Shown here piece after piece: positions 18,020-25,900 of a DNA stretch of 64,000 nt. The stretch's first letter is position 1; each line of letters starts with the position of its first letter. Position numbers and translations under genes: made by a program. The DNA comes from Bacteroidaceae bacterium (GTDB lineage: Bacteria; Bacteroidota; Bacteroidia; Bacteroidales; Bacteroidaceae). The DNA lies in assembly GCA_017965425.1 (NCBI GenBank), contig JAGCPY010000029.1, positions 104,698 to 168,697 on the forward strand, read 5' to 3'. Below the pieces are notes generated by a model, which saw nothing but the letters and a program-made list of their open reading frames with translations, was not told the origin of the DNA and searched no databases.

Positions 18020-18757
18020 ATGAAACAATTCAAATTCAATATCGACGGCAAGGAATTTAAAGCTACCGTAGATCCTCAGGAGGATGGTAAGCTGGCCGTC
18101 ACTGTCAACGATTCCACCTACACGGTGGAGGTGCCCGAACTTGCTAAACAGGCACCGCGTCCCGTTGTGAACCACGCTGCTGCGCCTGCACCCGTGGCCA
18201 CCAAACCCGTTGCTGCAGCTCCCGTGGCTGCTAATGTCGTTGCAGCTCCGTTGCCAGGCACCATCACCAAGGTGCTTGTCAATGAAGGCGATAAAGTGAA
18301 GAAGGGTGACACCCTCGTCACGATGGAAGCCATGAAGATGGAGAACAGCATCACCGCTGAGGCTGACGGCATCATTCGCAAAATCCATGTGGCCGTGGGT
18401 GCCAGTGTCAATCAAGGTGATGCCCTTGTTGACTTCGAGGGACTTGGCGTTCCTCAAACGGTTCCTGCCAATGCCCCCGCACCAAAGCCTGCTGCCCCAG
18501 CCGCTCCAGCAGCAGCTGCTGCCGTTGCCCCCGCCCCTGCTGGTGCTCACACCGTGGATGCACCGCTGCCTGGCACCATCAAGCAAGTGCTTGTCAAGGT
18601 AGGTCAGGACATCGCAGCCGGCGACACTGTTGTTGTCATGGAGGCTATGAAGATGGAGAACAACATCACAGCCGAGTTCGGAGGCAAGGTCACTGCTGTC
18701 AAAGTGGCTGTCGGCGACCAGGTACAGAGCGGTCAGGCGCTGGTGGAGACGGCATAA
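18020..18757 (+). CDS. Biotin carrier protein with two tandem biotinyl domains
   Basis: Biotin carboxyl carrier of 245 residues for the decarboxylase. After a short N-terminal domain and an Ala/Pro linker come two biotinyl domains, each with the EAMKMEN attachment motif: Lys106 and Lys211. An Ala/Pro-rich swinging linker of about 35 residues separates them. Carriers of this type normally have one such domain; both copies here keep the lysine, the flanking Met residues and the PLPGTI start, so both should be biotinylated. It shuttles CO2 from the MmdA-like subunit to the beta subunit. Start chosen by comparison of the two upstream leaders. Confidence 0.93.
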   Translation: MKQFKFNIDGKEFKATVDPQEDGKLAVTVNDSTYTVEVPELAKQAPRPVVNHAAAPAPVATKPVAAAPVAANVVAAPLPGTITKVLVNEGDKVKKGDTLVTMEAMKMENSITAEADGIIRKIHVAVGASVNQGDALVDFEGLGVPQTVPANAPAPKPAAPAAPAAAAAVAPAPAGAHTVDAPLPGTIKQVLVKVGQDIAAGDTVVVMEAMKMENNITAEFGGKVTAVKVAVGDQVQSGQALVETA

Positions 18758-18761
18758 GGAC

Positions 18762-18912
18762 CCTTCCCGCCCTCCCTCGGGAGGGGGTGGACACCTTTCA
18801 AGAATTGACACTATTACAACAATTCCAAAAGATAAGTCAAATATGTTCTCAAAATCTTCAATGCTGCATAAGTATATACTCCCCTCCTTGCAAGGGAGGG
18901 GCAGGGGGGTGG
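18762..18912. repeat. Two G/C-palindromic dispersed repeats flanking and entering the beta-subunit gene
   Basis: CCTCCCTCGGGAGGGGGTGG (18771-18790) is intergenic. CCCCTCCTTGCAAGGGAGGGG (18881-18901) with a GCAGGGGGGTGG tail lies inside the first 25 codons of the next gene. Similar palindromes occur at 31520-31539 and, degenerately, near 37368 and 46146. Confidence 0.65.
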
Positions 18913-20171
18913 CTCTTCTGTTGATCCTCCTCTTTCTTCCGCTGACTCTTTGTGCCCAAGACTTCGATTTCGCTTCGGCGATGACCAAGTTCTGGGATGA
19001 CATGGCCATCACGTCGTTCTTCGTGGGCGACGGTTGGAAGAATGCGGTGATGATCTGCATCGCCTGCCTGCTGCTTTATCTTGCCATCAAGAAAGAGTAT
19101 GAGCCGTTGCTGCTGCTGCCCATCGCCTTCGGTATGTTGCTCAGTAACATCCCCTCTGCCGGACTCTTCCATACCGAGATGTGGAACAATGAGTTCCTGA
19201 ACCATGCCAGCCCCTATTATCATAGCTACCGTCACATCGTGGCTGAAGGCGGCTTGCTCGACATCCTGTACATCGGTGTGAAGATGGGTGTCTATCCCTG
19301 CCTCATCTTCCTGGGAGTTGGTGCCATGACTGACTTTGGCCCCCTGATTGCCAATCCTAAGAGCTTGCTGCTTGGCGCTGCTGCTCAGTTAGGCATCTTC
19401 GCCACTTTCCTGTTCATGCAGCTCGATTTCATGGGTTTCGACATGAAAGAGGCCGCTTCCATTGGCATCATCGGTGGTGCCGACGGTCCCACCGCCATCT
19501 TCCTCACCTCTAAACTGGCTCCTCATCTCCTTGGTCCTATCGCTGTGGCGGCTTACAGCTACATGGCTCTCGTGCCCGTCATCCAGCCGCCTATTATGCG
19601 CGCCTTGACAACCGAGAAAGAACGCAAGATTCAGATGAAGCAATTGCGCGAGGTCAGTAAGCGCGAGAAGATTCTCTTCCCCATCATTGTGGCCATCATC
19701 GTCAGTCTCATCCTCCCCTCTGCAGCAACCCTCATCGGATGTCTCATGTTGGGTAACCTGATGAAGGAGAGCGGTGTGGTGGAACGTCTGAGCAAGGCTG
19801 CCCAGAACGAGCTGAACAACATCGTGGTCATCTTCCTTGGCACCACCGTGGGTGCCACGGCCACTGCTGAGGCTTTCCTGAACATCCAGACCATCAAGAT
19901 TCTGGTCTTTGGCATTATCGCCTTTGGCGTTGGCACCGCTGGTGGTGTGCTTCTGGCCAAGTTCATGAACCTCTTTGTGAAGGAGAAAATCAACCCGCTC
20001 ATCGGCTCTGCTGGTGTCAGCGCCGTGCCTATGGCTGCTCGTGTTTCACAAGCCGAAGGTGCCAAGGCCAACCCGCGTAACTTCCTGCTCATGCACGCTA
20101 TGGGTCCGAATGTAGCAGGAGTTATTGGTTCTGCCGTGGCAGCCGGTATCCTTCTCAGCTTCCTCGGTTAA
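18843..20171 (+). CDS. Sodium-translocating decarboxylase beta subunit
   Basis: Integral membrane subunit of 442 residues with about ten hydrophobic segments. It decarboxylates carboxybiotin and exports sodium ions. Diagnostic blocks are [16 protein letters not shown] and [24 protein letters not shown], where the conserved Asp of GGADGPT is part of the sodium site in OadB/MmdB. The C-terminal half repeats the pattern ([16 protein letters not shown]). With mmdA and the biotin carrier it completes the pump and turns propionate formation into a sodium gradient. The N-terminus is odd: residues about 12-23 (PSLQGRGRG) are encoded by a dispersed palindromic repeat just before the signal-like helix. 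Confidence 0.92.
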   Translation: MFSKSSMLHKYILPSLQGRGRGVALLLILLFLPLTLCAQDFDFASAMTKFWDDMAITSFFVGDGWKNAVMICIACLLLYLAIKKEYEPLLLLPIAFGMLLSNIPSAGLFHTEMWNNEFLNHASPYYHSYRHIVAEGGLLDILYIGVKMGVYPCLIFLGVGAMTDFGPLIANPKSLLLGAAAQLGIFATFLFMQLDFMGFDMKEAASIGIIGGADGPTAIFLTSKLAPHLLGPIAVAAYSYMALVPVIQPPIMRALTTEKERKIQMKQLREVSKREKILFPIIVAIIVSLILPSAATLIGCLMLGNLMKESGVVERLSKAAQNELNNIVVIFLGTTVGATATAEAFLNIQTIKILVFGIIAFGVGTAGGVLLAKFMNLFVKEKINPLIGSAGVSAVPMAARVSQAEGAKANPRNFLLMHAMGPNVAGVIGSAVAAGILLSFLG

Positions 20172-20190
20172 ACGAAGGAATCTCATAGCT

Positions 20191-20239
20191 TTGAAACGTT
20201 GAAAGAACATCCTTTTGAAGGTGTCTTTCAACGTTTCAA
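20191..20239. terminator. Strong bidirectional terminator
   Basis: TTGAAACGTTGAAAGA (20191-20206) pairs perfectly over 16 bp with 20224-20239, and the 17-nt loop itself can pair (CCTT/AAGG). T-rich TATTTTT follows. It serves the decarboxylase operon and, on the other strand, the converging small lipoprotein gene. Confidence 0.85.
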
Positions 20240-20257
20240 TATTTTTATGTTCAACAC

Positions 20258-20710
20258 TTAGAACTCCTGCTGGTCAATGTCTATCTTTCGGAGATAGAAC
20301 TTCACTTTGGCGCATAGCTCGTCGAAGTGCTGTTCCATTTGCATGACACGCCGTTGCTGTAGGTAGTACGCATCGTTCGTGTGTCCGTTGATGCGAGGCT
20401 GCATTTGTCTGAATCCCAATCGGGCTGCATTCAAACGTTCCTCGAAAAAGAGGATGCTGTCTCGTGTTTCCATGAGTTCCACACTGTCCAGCGTGACGAT
20501 GGCCGCTCGCCGAACCTCCAACGCTGTTGGATGTTGGCGACGCAGGCTGAAGATGGTGTCGCGAGCTGCTATATATTGTTTCTGTGCTAATAGCTCACGT
20601 GCCTCATCAAGCATGAGTGATGCCGATTCCTCTGCCATGTCCTTTTCGGTCTTGCAACTCCAGACGATAGCAGACGCAAGAAGTATGACGATGTAGTGAT
20701 AGATTCTCAT
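20258..20710 (-). CDS. Small lipoprotein of unknown function with helical, coiled-coil-like body
   Basis: A 150-residue product starting MRIYHYIVILLASAIVWSC, a short lipoprotein signal (Cys19). The remainder is rich in Glu, Arg, Leu and Ala (DEARELLAQKQYIAARDTIFSLRRQ and later RRVMQMEQHFDELCAKVKFYLRK), suggesting long helices. I do not recognise a named family, though similar small TPR-like or coiled-coil lipoproteins occur in Bacteroidales. A promoter box at 20719-20726 rules out the longer in-frame start at 20803 and leaves a leader of only about 4 nt. Confidence 0.7.
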   Translation of the reverse strand: MRIYHYIVILLASAIVWSCKTEKDMAEESASLMLDEARELLAQKQYIAARDTIFSLRRQHPTALEVRRAAIVTLDSVELMETRDSILFFEERLNAARLGFRQMQPRINGHTNDAYYLQQRRVMQMEQHFDELCAKVKFYLRKIDIDQQEF

Positions 20711-20718
20711 TTCGACTG

Positions 20719-20726
20719 CAAAAATA
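20719..20726 (-). promoter_or_regulatory. -7 promoter box for the small lipoprotein gene
   Basis: TATTTTTG on the minus strand followed by C; its 3' G is 9 bp from the ATG, predicting an almost leaderless mRNA. Confidence 0.6.
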
Positions 20727-20779
20727 AGGCTTTCTGCAATTCTCTCCGCTTCTGTGACCTTACTCTCAACTTTTTTTAT

Positions 20780-20787
20780 TACTTTTG
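20780..20787 (+). promoter_or_regulatory. -7 promoter box for cca
   Basis: TACTTTTG, perfect consensus. It overlaps the in-frame ATG at 20785 and so points to the ATG at 20815 as the start. Confidence 0.65.
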
Positions 20788-20814
20788 TCACCGTTTTTAG
20801 CATTGATTAGCATA

Positions 20815-22302
20815 ATGAGACATCTGAACCGTGAACAATTGACCCAACTTCTTGCATCACCAATCTTTCATATTATTGGTGAAGTGGCCGACAAGATGAA
20901 TGTTGAAGCCTATATCGTAGGTGGCTATGTCCGTGACCTGTTTTTGGAGCGTCCGTCAAAGGACATCGACGTGGTGGTCGTGGGCAGTGGCATCGAAGTT
21001 GCCAAGGCTGTGGCGAAACGTTTTGGTCGTGGTGCCTTCGTGAGTGTATTCAAGAATTTCGGAACAGCTCAAGTGAAGGTTCACCATTCTTCGTTCATCG
21101 ACCACAGCTTGGAAATAGAGTTCGTCGGTGCTCGTCGCGAGAGCTACAGCCACGATTCCCGTAAGCCACACGTGGAAGATGGAACCCTCGAAGACGACCA
21201 GCTGCGTCGTGACTTCACCATCAATGCACTTGCCGTCTGTCTCAACGCCGACCGATTTGGAGAATTAGTCGATCCCTTCGACGGTGTTTGGGATCTCGAA
21301 GACCGCATCATCTCCACACCCTCAGATCCGGATATCACCTTTTCAGATGACCCCTTGCGCATGATGCGTTGCATCCGCTTTGCCACGCAGTTGAACTTCG
21401 AGATAGAGCCCGAGACCTTTGAGGCTCTTGAGCGTAATAAACAACGCATCAAGATTATTTCACAAGAACGCATCATTGATGAAATCCAGAAGTTTATGAT
21501 GTCCGATGCTCCTGCCCGTGGATGGGAATTGCTCTTCCAATGTGGTCTGCTGGAAATAATCTTCCCCGAGCTCTATGCCTTGTATGGTATAGAAACCATG
21601 AACGGCCGTGCGCATAAGGATAATTTCTGGCATACGCTGGAGGTGCTGACAAATGTGGTGAAAGCAGAAAACAAGAGTGAAAAGCACTCAACGCTCAACG
21701 ATCAGGAAAACACGCTTTGGCTACGTTGGGCAGCTCTCCTTCATGACATTGGCAAACCGCGCACCAAACGCTGGGATGCCCAGTTGGGATGGACTTTCCA
21801 TAATCATAACTACGTGGGCGAAAAGATGGTTCCGCAGATCTTCCGTCGCATGAAACTCCCGATGGACGAACGCATGAAATATGTGCAGAAACTTGTTTCA
21901 CTCCACATGCGGCCCATCGTCATTGCTGACGAGGAAGTCACAGACAGCGCTGTGCGACGTTTGCTCTTTGAGGCTGGCGACGACATTGACGACCTGATGC
22001 TCCTTTGTGAAGCCGACATCACCTCCAAGAACCAGCAACGCAAGCAGCGCTTCCTCGACAACTTCCAGCTTGTCCGCCGCAAGCTGGTTGACCTCGAGGA
22101 ACGCGACCGCATCCGTAACTTCCAACCACCCGTTAGCGGTGAGGAAATCATGGAGAGATTCCACCTGCCGCCTTCCCGCGAGGTGGGCACGCTGAAGATG
22201 GCTGTGAAGGATGCCATCCTCGACGGCCTCATCCCCAACGAGCACGATGCAGCCCTGCAGTTTGTCATTGAGAAAGCAAGGACAATGGGCTTAACAAGTT
22301 GA
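20815..22302 (+). CDS. cca: tRNA nucleotidyltransferase / poly(A) polymerase with HD domain
   Basis: Class II nucleotidyltransferase of 495 residues that adds or repairs the tRNA 3' CCA end. Seen: the NTP-binding block IVGGYVRDLFLERPSKDIDVVVVG (34-57) with the catalytic DxD (Asp50, Asp52), RRDFTINALAV, the DDPLRMMRCIRFATQLNF neck motif, and an HD phosphohydrolase domain with LLHDIGKPRTKRW near residue 310. The HD domain and length fit the bacterial CCA enzymes of Bacteroidetes; distinction from a poly(A) polymerase cannot be made from sequence by eye. Start set by the promoter at 20780-20787. Confidence 0.92.
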   Translation: MRHLNREQLTQLLASPIFHIIGEVADKMNVEAYIVGGYVRDLFLERPSKDIDVVVVGSGIEVAKAVAKRFGRGAFVSVFKNFGTAQVKVHHSSFIDHSLEIEFVGARRESYSHDSRKPHVEDGTLEDDQLRRDFTINALAVCLNADRFGELVDPFDGVWDLEDRIISTPSDPDITFSDDPLRMMRCIRFATQLNFEIEPETFEALERNKQRIKIISQERIIDEIQKFMMSDAPARGWELLFQCGLLEIIFPELYALYGIETMNGRAHKDNFWHTLEVLTNVVKAENKSEKHSTLNDQENTLWLRWAALLHDIGKPRTKRWDAQLGWTFHNHNYVGEKMVPQIFRRMKLPMDERMKYVQKLVSLHMRPIVIADEEVTDSAVRRLLFEAGDDIDDLMLLCEADITSKNQQRKQRFLDNFQLVRRKLVDLEERDRIRNFQPPVSGEEIMERFHLPPSREVGTLKMAVKDAILDGLIPNEHDAALQFVIEKARTMGLTS

Positions 22303-22372
22303 GCGCACGGAGGAAGCTCGACAGCAAAAACGACACAGCTTCTCACGAGAACCAACCTAAGCGTATAGATTA

Positions 22373-22442
22373 TTCCATCATGATGGAACGATTGTTCGAT
22401 GATGACGGAATAATCATTCGATGATGATGGAATGAATCATGA
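22373..22442. repeat. 22-bp periodic array with a different palindrome (TTCCATCATGATGGAA)
   Basis: Three units begin at 22373, 22395 and 22417, exactly 22 bp apart. The first is the perfect 16-bp palindrome TTCCATCATGATGGAA plus a 6-bp spacer; the others are TTCGATGATGACGGAA and TTCGATGATGATGGAA. The geometry equals that of the GAACGTGTACACCTTC arrays, but the sequence is unrelated. Confidence 0.8.
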
Positions 22443-22634
22443 AGCTATGTATGTGAGAGGTAACCGTTGATTCATGTTGCCGATAGATGTTAGTGAAGGG
22501 AAGTTGCCGCTTAGATGCAATAAAACACAGTGCTTCAGCTTACTCTTTAACTCCTATCTTTGAAAAGATGCCATAAATTAGGTCCTACTTCTAAAAAAAC
22601 ATTGTTTTGTTGAGCTTGAACCGAAACAATTTAC

Positions 22635-22642
22635 TACTTTTG
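22635..22642 (+). promoter_or_regulatory. -7 promoter box for the small RNA candidate
   Basis: TACTTTTG followed by C, with TTG at 22610-22612 upstream. There is no downstream protein gene on this strand within 1 kb, so it most likely drives a non-coding RNA starting near 22647. Confidence 0.7.
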
Positions 22643-22646
22643 CCCC

Positions 22647-22870
22647 ATCTAAATACAAAAAAGCGAATTTATTCGGCGCAGGGGGAAATGTCCGTGGATA
22701 AGCCCCCATGCCACCTAACCAAATATCTTAGCGCAACGGAACATGAAGAAGGGCAGGTCATTGACCCCATGCACCTGTGCTCTTAAGCCCTTCACCTTTG
22801 AATTGAAAGACTCTGCCGGGCATTTTGTGTGAATACAACTCGCCTCACCCGCTATACATGTCTTTTTTGT
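22647..22870 (+). ncRNA. Candidate 6S-like (rod-shaped) small RNA
   Basis: About 200 nt with its own promoter. The two ends pair in register: GCGA (22663-22666) with TCGC (22840-22843), TATTC (22670-22674) with GAATA (22831-22835), AAATG (22686-22690) with CATTT (22821-22825), and CCG (22692-22694) with CGG (22817-22819), separated by internal loops. A central hairpin pairs AGGT near 22755-22758 with ACCT at 22773-22776. A T-run at 22862-22867 follows. The long interrupted rod, size and promoter fit 6S RNA, known in this order as the Bacteroidales-1 motif. No database match was possible. Confidence 0.55.
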
Positions 22871-22972
22871 CAAAAATCCCTCAAACCCTCACCGATTGAC
22901 TCATCAGATTGTCATTCAGTGATTTACAGGTGAGGGATAGGTGAGGGATAGGTGAGGGATGGTGAGGGATTG
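22864..22972 (-). repeat. CCCTCACC element, copy D
   Basis: On the minus strand: four perfect CCCTCACC boxes with 10, 11, 11 bp spacing (plus 22929-22969), a 35-bp unique segment (plus 22894-22928), then the inverted box GGTGAGGGTTTGAGGG and a T-run. Head-to-head with copy E. Confidence 0.85.
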
Positions 22973-22995
22973 AACTTGAAAGCCCTCAAAAAAGC

Positions 22996-23085
22996 AATCT
23001 CTCACCTATCCCTCACCAGCAAGAGTCTTTCATTCAGACATTTATCGCCAAAGGTGAGGGCTTGAGGGATTTTGTGGAAAAAAGG
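22996..23085 (+). repeat. CCCTCACC element, copy E (truncated)
   Basis: Only two boxes remain (CTCTCACC at 22999-23006 and CCCTCACC at 23010-23017), but the 35-bp segment (23018-23052) and the inverted box GGTGAGGGCTTGAGGG with T-run are intact. Its 35-bp segment differs from that of copy D. Confidence 0.8.
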
Positions 23086-23201
23086 GTATTGGCAGAGCCA
23101 GAAAGCCCACGTCTGCACCAGCGACCCTTCAACAGAACACTTTGCGTCGTTCCGGAATTTACTTTGTGAAAACGGGGCTTGTCAACAACCGCGACTTGTA
23201 T

Positions 23202-24110
23202 TTACAGCAATTTATATTGTTTTGGCGAATAGCCCGTCATCTTTTTAAAGAAACGGCCAAACATGCTTTGGGACGGGAAGTTGAGTTGATCGCTCACTTG
23301 CTTCACGCTCAGCTCACTATGTCGCAACAGGGCTTTGGCCTCAAGCGACACGTATTCGTCAATCCACTGCATCCCGTGCTTACCGCTCACGTCCTTAATG
23401 ATGGTCGAAAGATACTTGGGTGTCAGACACATGCGGTCGGCATAGAAGCTGATGCTGCGCTCTTGTGAGAAATACTGCTCCAGCAGGGCGAGGAAATCGT
23501 GGAAAATCTGTTCCTTCCGGTTGAGCGGTTTGTTCATATCGCGCTGATAGTCTTTACGACCGTTCAGCGATATGTTCTTCAACAACCATATCTCGCAATA
23601 CCTCTGAATTACCTCTTTTTTATACATATAGTCCCCTTCACTCAACTCCTGCAAGATCATTCTATACATCTGCAAGTGATTGTCAAGCACCAACTGAGAG
23701 ACGCTGTTGACGAAATAAGTGTAATAGCGATGTGTGAGATCCATGTTCAACCCAACATTCTTGCGCATCGTCTCCATGTACTCATGGTCGATCATGATTC
23801 CAAAGAAGCGCACGTCTTCACTCACGTCCTGTCCATCGAAGATACAACCAGGCATCATGACAAGCATCTGTCCCCCGCATAATACCACTTCAGACAGGTT
23901 GATGTTCAACCAGATGTTTCCCTTCAATACCGTGATGATAAAGAGGGATTCACATTTGATGGGGAAGTGCGATCTCTGTTTTGTGAAAGGAAAGTCCCGT
24001 TCTATGTTGTCGAACGTGACCAAAAGGTCTTTGAACCGTCCCGTACCGAAGTCAGTAGGGAGCTTCGAGACATCGAAGGATTGAGGCGAGAGGGTTGTTG
24101 TATTGTTCAT
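23202..24110 (-). CDS. AraC-family transcriptional regulator
   Basis: A 302-residue protein with an N-terminal cupin-like sensor region and a C-terminal AraC/XylS double helix-turn-helix: SISFYADRMCLTPKYLSTIIKDVSGK and LSVKQVSDQLNFPSQSMFGRFFKKMTGYSPKQYK, the second being the classic signature. This class in Bacteroidales is usually a single-component activator whose ligand is unknown. A promoter box at 24152-24159 places the transcript start near 24147, so the ATG at 24110 is preferred to in-frame ATGs further upstream. No obvious target gene lies next to it. Confidence 0.92.
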   Translation of the reverse strand: MNNTTTLSPQSFDVSKLPTDFGTGRFKDLLVTFDNIERDFPFTKQRSHFPIKCESLFIITVLKGNIWLNINLSEVVLCGGQMLVMMPGCIFDGQDVSEDVRFFGIMIDHEYMETMRKNVGLNMDLTHRYYTYFVNSVSQLVLDNHLQMYRMILQELSEGDYMYKKEVIQRYCEIWLLKNISLNGRKDYQRDMNKPLNRKEQIFHDFLALLEQYFSQERSISFYADRMCLTPKYLSTIIKDVSGKHGMQWIDEYVSLEAKALLRHSELSVKQVSDQLNFPSQSMFGRFFKKMTGYSPKQYKLL

Positions 24111-24151
24111 TTTGTCGGTTGAAAAGACATCTATCTCCATCTTTTCGTCCG

Positions 24152-24159
24152 CAAAGGTA
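24152..24159 (-). promoter_or_regulatory. -7 promoter box for the AraC regulator
   Basis: TACCTTTG on the minus strand followed by C; leader of about 37 nt to the ATG at 24110. Confidence 0.65.
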
Positions 24160-24269
24160 AACTTTTCCGAACAAACGGCCAAAAACCTATGCCCACAAAT
24201 AACTCTTTTTATGAAAATGCAGTACGAATCGCCCCTATCCGGCCTCGGAAAAGGTTGCGCGTCGTCAGC

Positions 24270-25805
24270 TCAACGCTCTTCCGCCATCCGCCGGCTCTCT
24301 TCATCCATCTCTGCCTTCGGCCAGTTCACCAGATAGATGGTTTCCGTGGCACGGGTCAAGGCCGTATATAACCAACGGAAATAGTCTGGCGAAAGCATGT
24401 CCTCGGTCAAGAAGCCCTGATCGACAAACACACGCTGCCATTGTCCGCCCTGTGCTTTGTGGCAGGTGATGGCATAGGCATACTTCACTTGCAGGGCGTT
24501 GAAGTAGGGGTCATTTTTCACCGCTTTCATGCGATCCCGCTTGTTGGTCAGTTCGGGATAGTCGTCCCACACTCGCTGGAAGAGTTCCTGCTGTTGCTGT
24601 CGCGTCAAGGCCGGTGCCTCGCTCTTCAAAGTATCGAGCACGACGGTGGCTTCCACTTCCCTGTCATCGAAGTCCGGGAAGCGCAACGACACGTCGGCAA
24701 AGCGGAAGCCGTGCTCCCTGCGTTCGTTGCGGAAACGGCGGACAACAGCCACGTCGCCATTGGCGATGAAGTCCATGACAGATACACCCGAGGCTGTTGC
24801 GGTTTCGTCCTCAAGTTTTTCCGGTCTCGACGCTTCCGATGCAACGGCATCGCTCGACGCTTCCGGCTCTGGCCTTGCCCAATAATAGTTGTTCTTGACG
24901 ATGATGAGCTGGTCGCCGCTGGCCATCTCCTCGTCATAACCCAGAATGCGCCCCCTTATACCTATATTATACGCGTTCGCGCGCGCGTTAGAGCGTGTGA
25001 TCACAATCGTCTGGTCCGTTCCACATTGATAATAGGCTTGCTCCAAGGCCTCAATCAGCTCTCCGCCAGGCATGTTCACTACATCGGCGAATCCCGCCAG
25101 CCTCAGTCGTGGGAACGTGCCCATCTCGTCGTCTGCAATCATCCGTCTCAGCATTGTCGCGTTCCAGAGGATGCCCGATTCCGAGAGCTGCCGGACGACT
25201 TCGGTCAGCGTCAGTTCCTGAACGTCCAACCCATAGCCCGCCAAAACCTCGGTCTGCAAAGCAGGACTCTCCTCCTCTCCCACGGGCGGCAGCTGGGCCG
25301 TATCGCCCACGAACATCAGGCGGCATCCTTCGCCCGAATAGACATAATGGATTAGGTCGTCGAGCAAGCGGCCAGTGCCGAACGGCGACACGGACAGCCC
25401 TTCGTTGGCAATCATCGAGGCCTCGTCCACGATGAACAAGGTGTGCCTCATCAGGTTCACGTCCTGCATGAAGTCAATCATCTCGCCCGAGAACTTCTTC
25501 TGACGATAGATTCGCTTGTGGATCGTATAGGCCGGATGCTGGGCATGAAGAGAGAACACTTTGGCCGCCCGTCCCGTCGGAGCCAGCAGCACAGTCTTCT
25601 GTTTCAAAGCTGTCAACGTTCTCACCAACGCCCCCACGAGAGAGGTCTTTCCGGTGCCTGCATACCCCCTCAGAACGAAGACACTTTCTTCATCCTTGCG
25701 AAAAAGGAACTCGGACATCATTTGTACCGCTTTTTCCTGCTCTTTTGTGGGTTGAAGCCCGAAATTTTCGAGGATGAACCCCCTCATTTGGCCAATTATC
25801 GACAT
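24270..25805 (-). CDS. RecD-like ATP-dependent DNA helicase (SF1B)
   Basis: Superfamily 1 helicase of 511 residues. Seen: Walker A GYAGTGKT (47-54), motif Ia LLAPTGRAAKVFS, Walker B LFIVDEASMIAN, motif III GDTAQLPPVGEEESPAL, and the UvrD-like C-terminal motif YAITCHKAQGGQWQRVFVDQ with LYTALTRATETIYLV. It lacks RecBC neighbours and the longer N-terminus of true RecD, so it is the stand-alone RecD2-like or AAA type common in Bacteroidetes. Likely role: DNA repair or recombination-linked unwinding. The region around codons 170-210 of the C-terminal half is less conserved. Start at 25805 follows the promoter at 25869-25876. Confidence 0.9.
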   Translation of the reverse strand: MSIIGQMRGFILENFGLQPTKEQEKAVQMMSEFLFRKDEESVFVLRGYAGTGKTSLVGALVRTLTALKQKTVLLAPTGRAAKVFSLHAQHPAYTIHKRIYRQKKFSGEMIDFMQDVNLMRHTLFIVDEASMIANEGLSVSPFGTGRLLDDLIHYVYSGEGCRLMFVGDTAQLPPVGEEESPALQTEVLAGYGLDVQELTLTEVVRQLSESGILWNATMLRRMIADDEMGTFPRLRLAGFADVVNMPGGELIEALEQAYYQCGTDQTIVITRSNARANAYNIGIRGRILGYDEEMASGDQLIIVKNNYYWARPEPEASSDAVASEASRPEKLEDETATASGVSVMDFIANGDVAVVRRFRNERREHGFRFADVSLRFPDFDDREVEATVVLDTLKSEAPALTRQQQQELFQRVWDDYPELTNKRDRMKAVKNDPYFNALQVKYAYAITCHKAQGGQWQRVFVDQGFLTEDMLSPDYFRWLYTALTRATETIYLVNWPKAEMDEESRRMAEER

Positions 25806-25855
25806 ACAGAGTGAAAAAAACCGCCGAAGATGCGGCGTATTCGAATTATTCTTCT

Positions 25856-25863
25856 TATTTTTG
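25856..25863 (+). promoter_or_regulatory. -7 promoter box for the hypothetical/DUF3822/rsmD cluster
   Basis: TATTTTTG followed by C. It predicts transcription from about 25868, so the ATG at 25901 is the start. Only 5 bp separate it from the opposing box at 25869-25876. Confidence 0.6.
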
Positions 25864-25868
25864 CGAGG

Positions 25869-25876
25869 CAAAAGTA
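25869..25876 (-). promoter_or_regulatory. -7 promoter box for the RecD-like helicase
   Basis: TACTTTTG on the minus strand followed by C; predicts a start near 25864. Its start region overlaps that of the plus-strand promoter. Confidence 0.6.
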
Positions 25877-25900
25877 ATAAAAAAGCTTCATATCGTCATT

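Larger units (their letters stand above)
22303..23201. other. 900-bp gene-free region with an array, a probable small RNA and an inverted element pair
   Basis: No credible protein gene. In order: a three-unit 22-bp array (22373-22442), a promoter box and structured RNA candidate (22635-22870), and CCCTCACC elements D and E (22864-23085). 22443-22630 and 23086-23201 show nothing recognisable. Confidence 0.8.

Noticed and set aside
17996-19060. Minus-strand open frame spanning the biotin-carrier and beta-subunit genes
   Set aside because: Crosses two well-supported genes and their intergenic repeat, and its product is low-complexity Gly/His/Ser.
22864-22972. Single-spacer CRISPR made from the CCCTCACC element and its 35-bp segment
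   Set aside because: The flanking boxes are inverted, not direct, on the two sides of the 35-bp segment, and there is no leader or Cas context; only the segment length is CRISPR-like.
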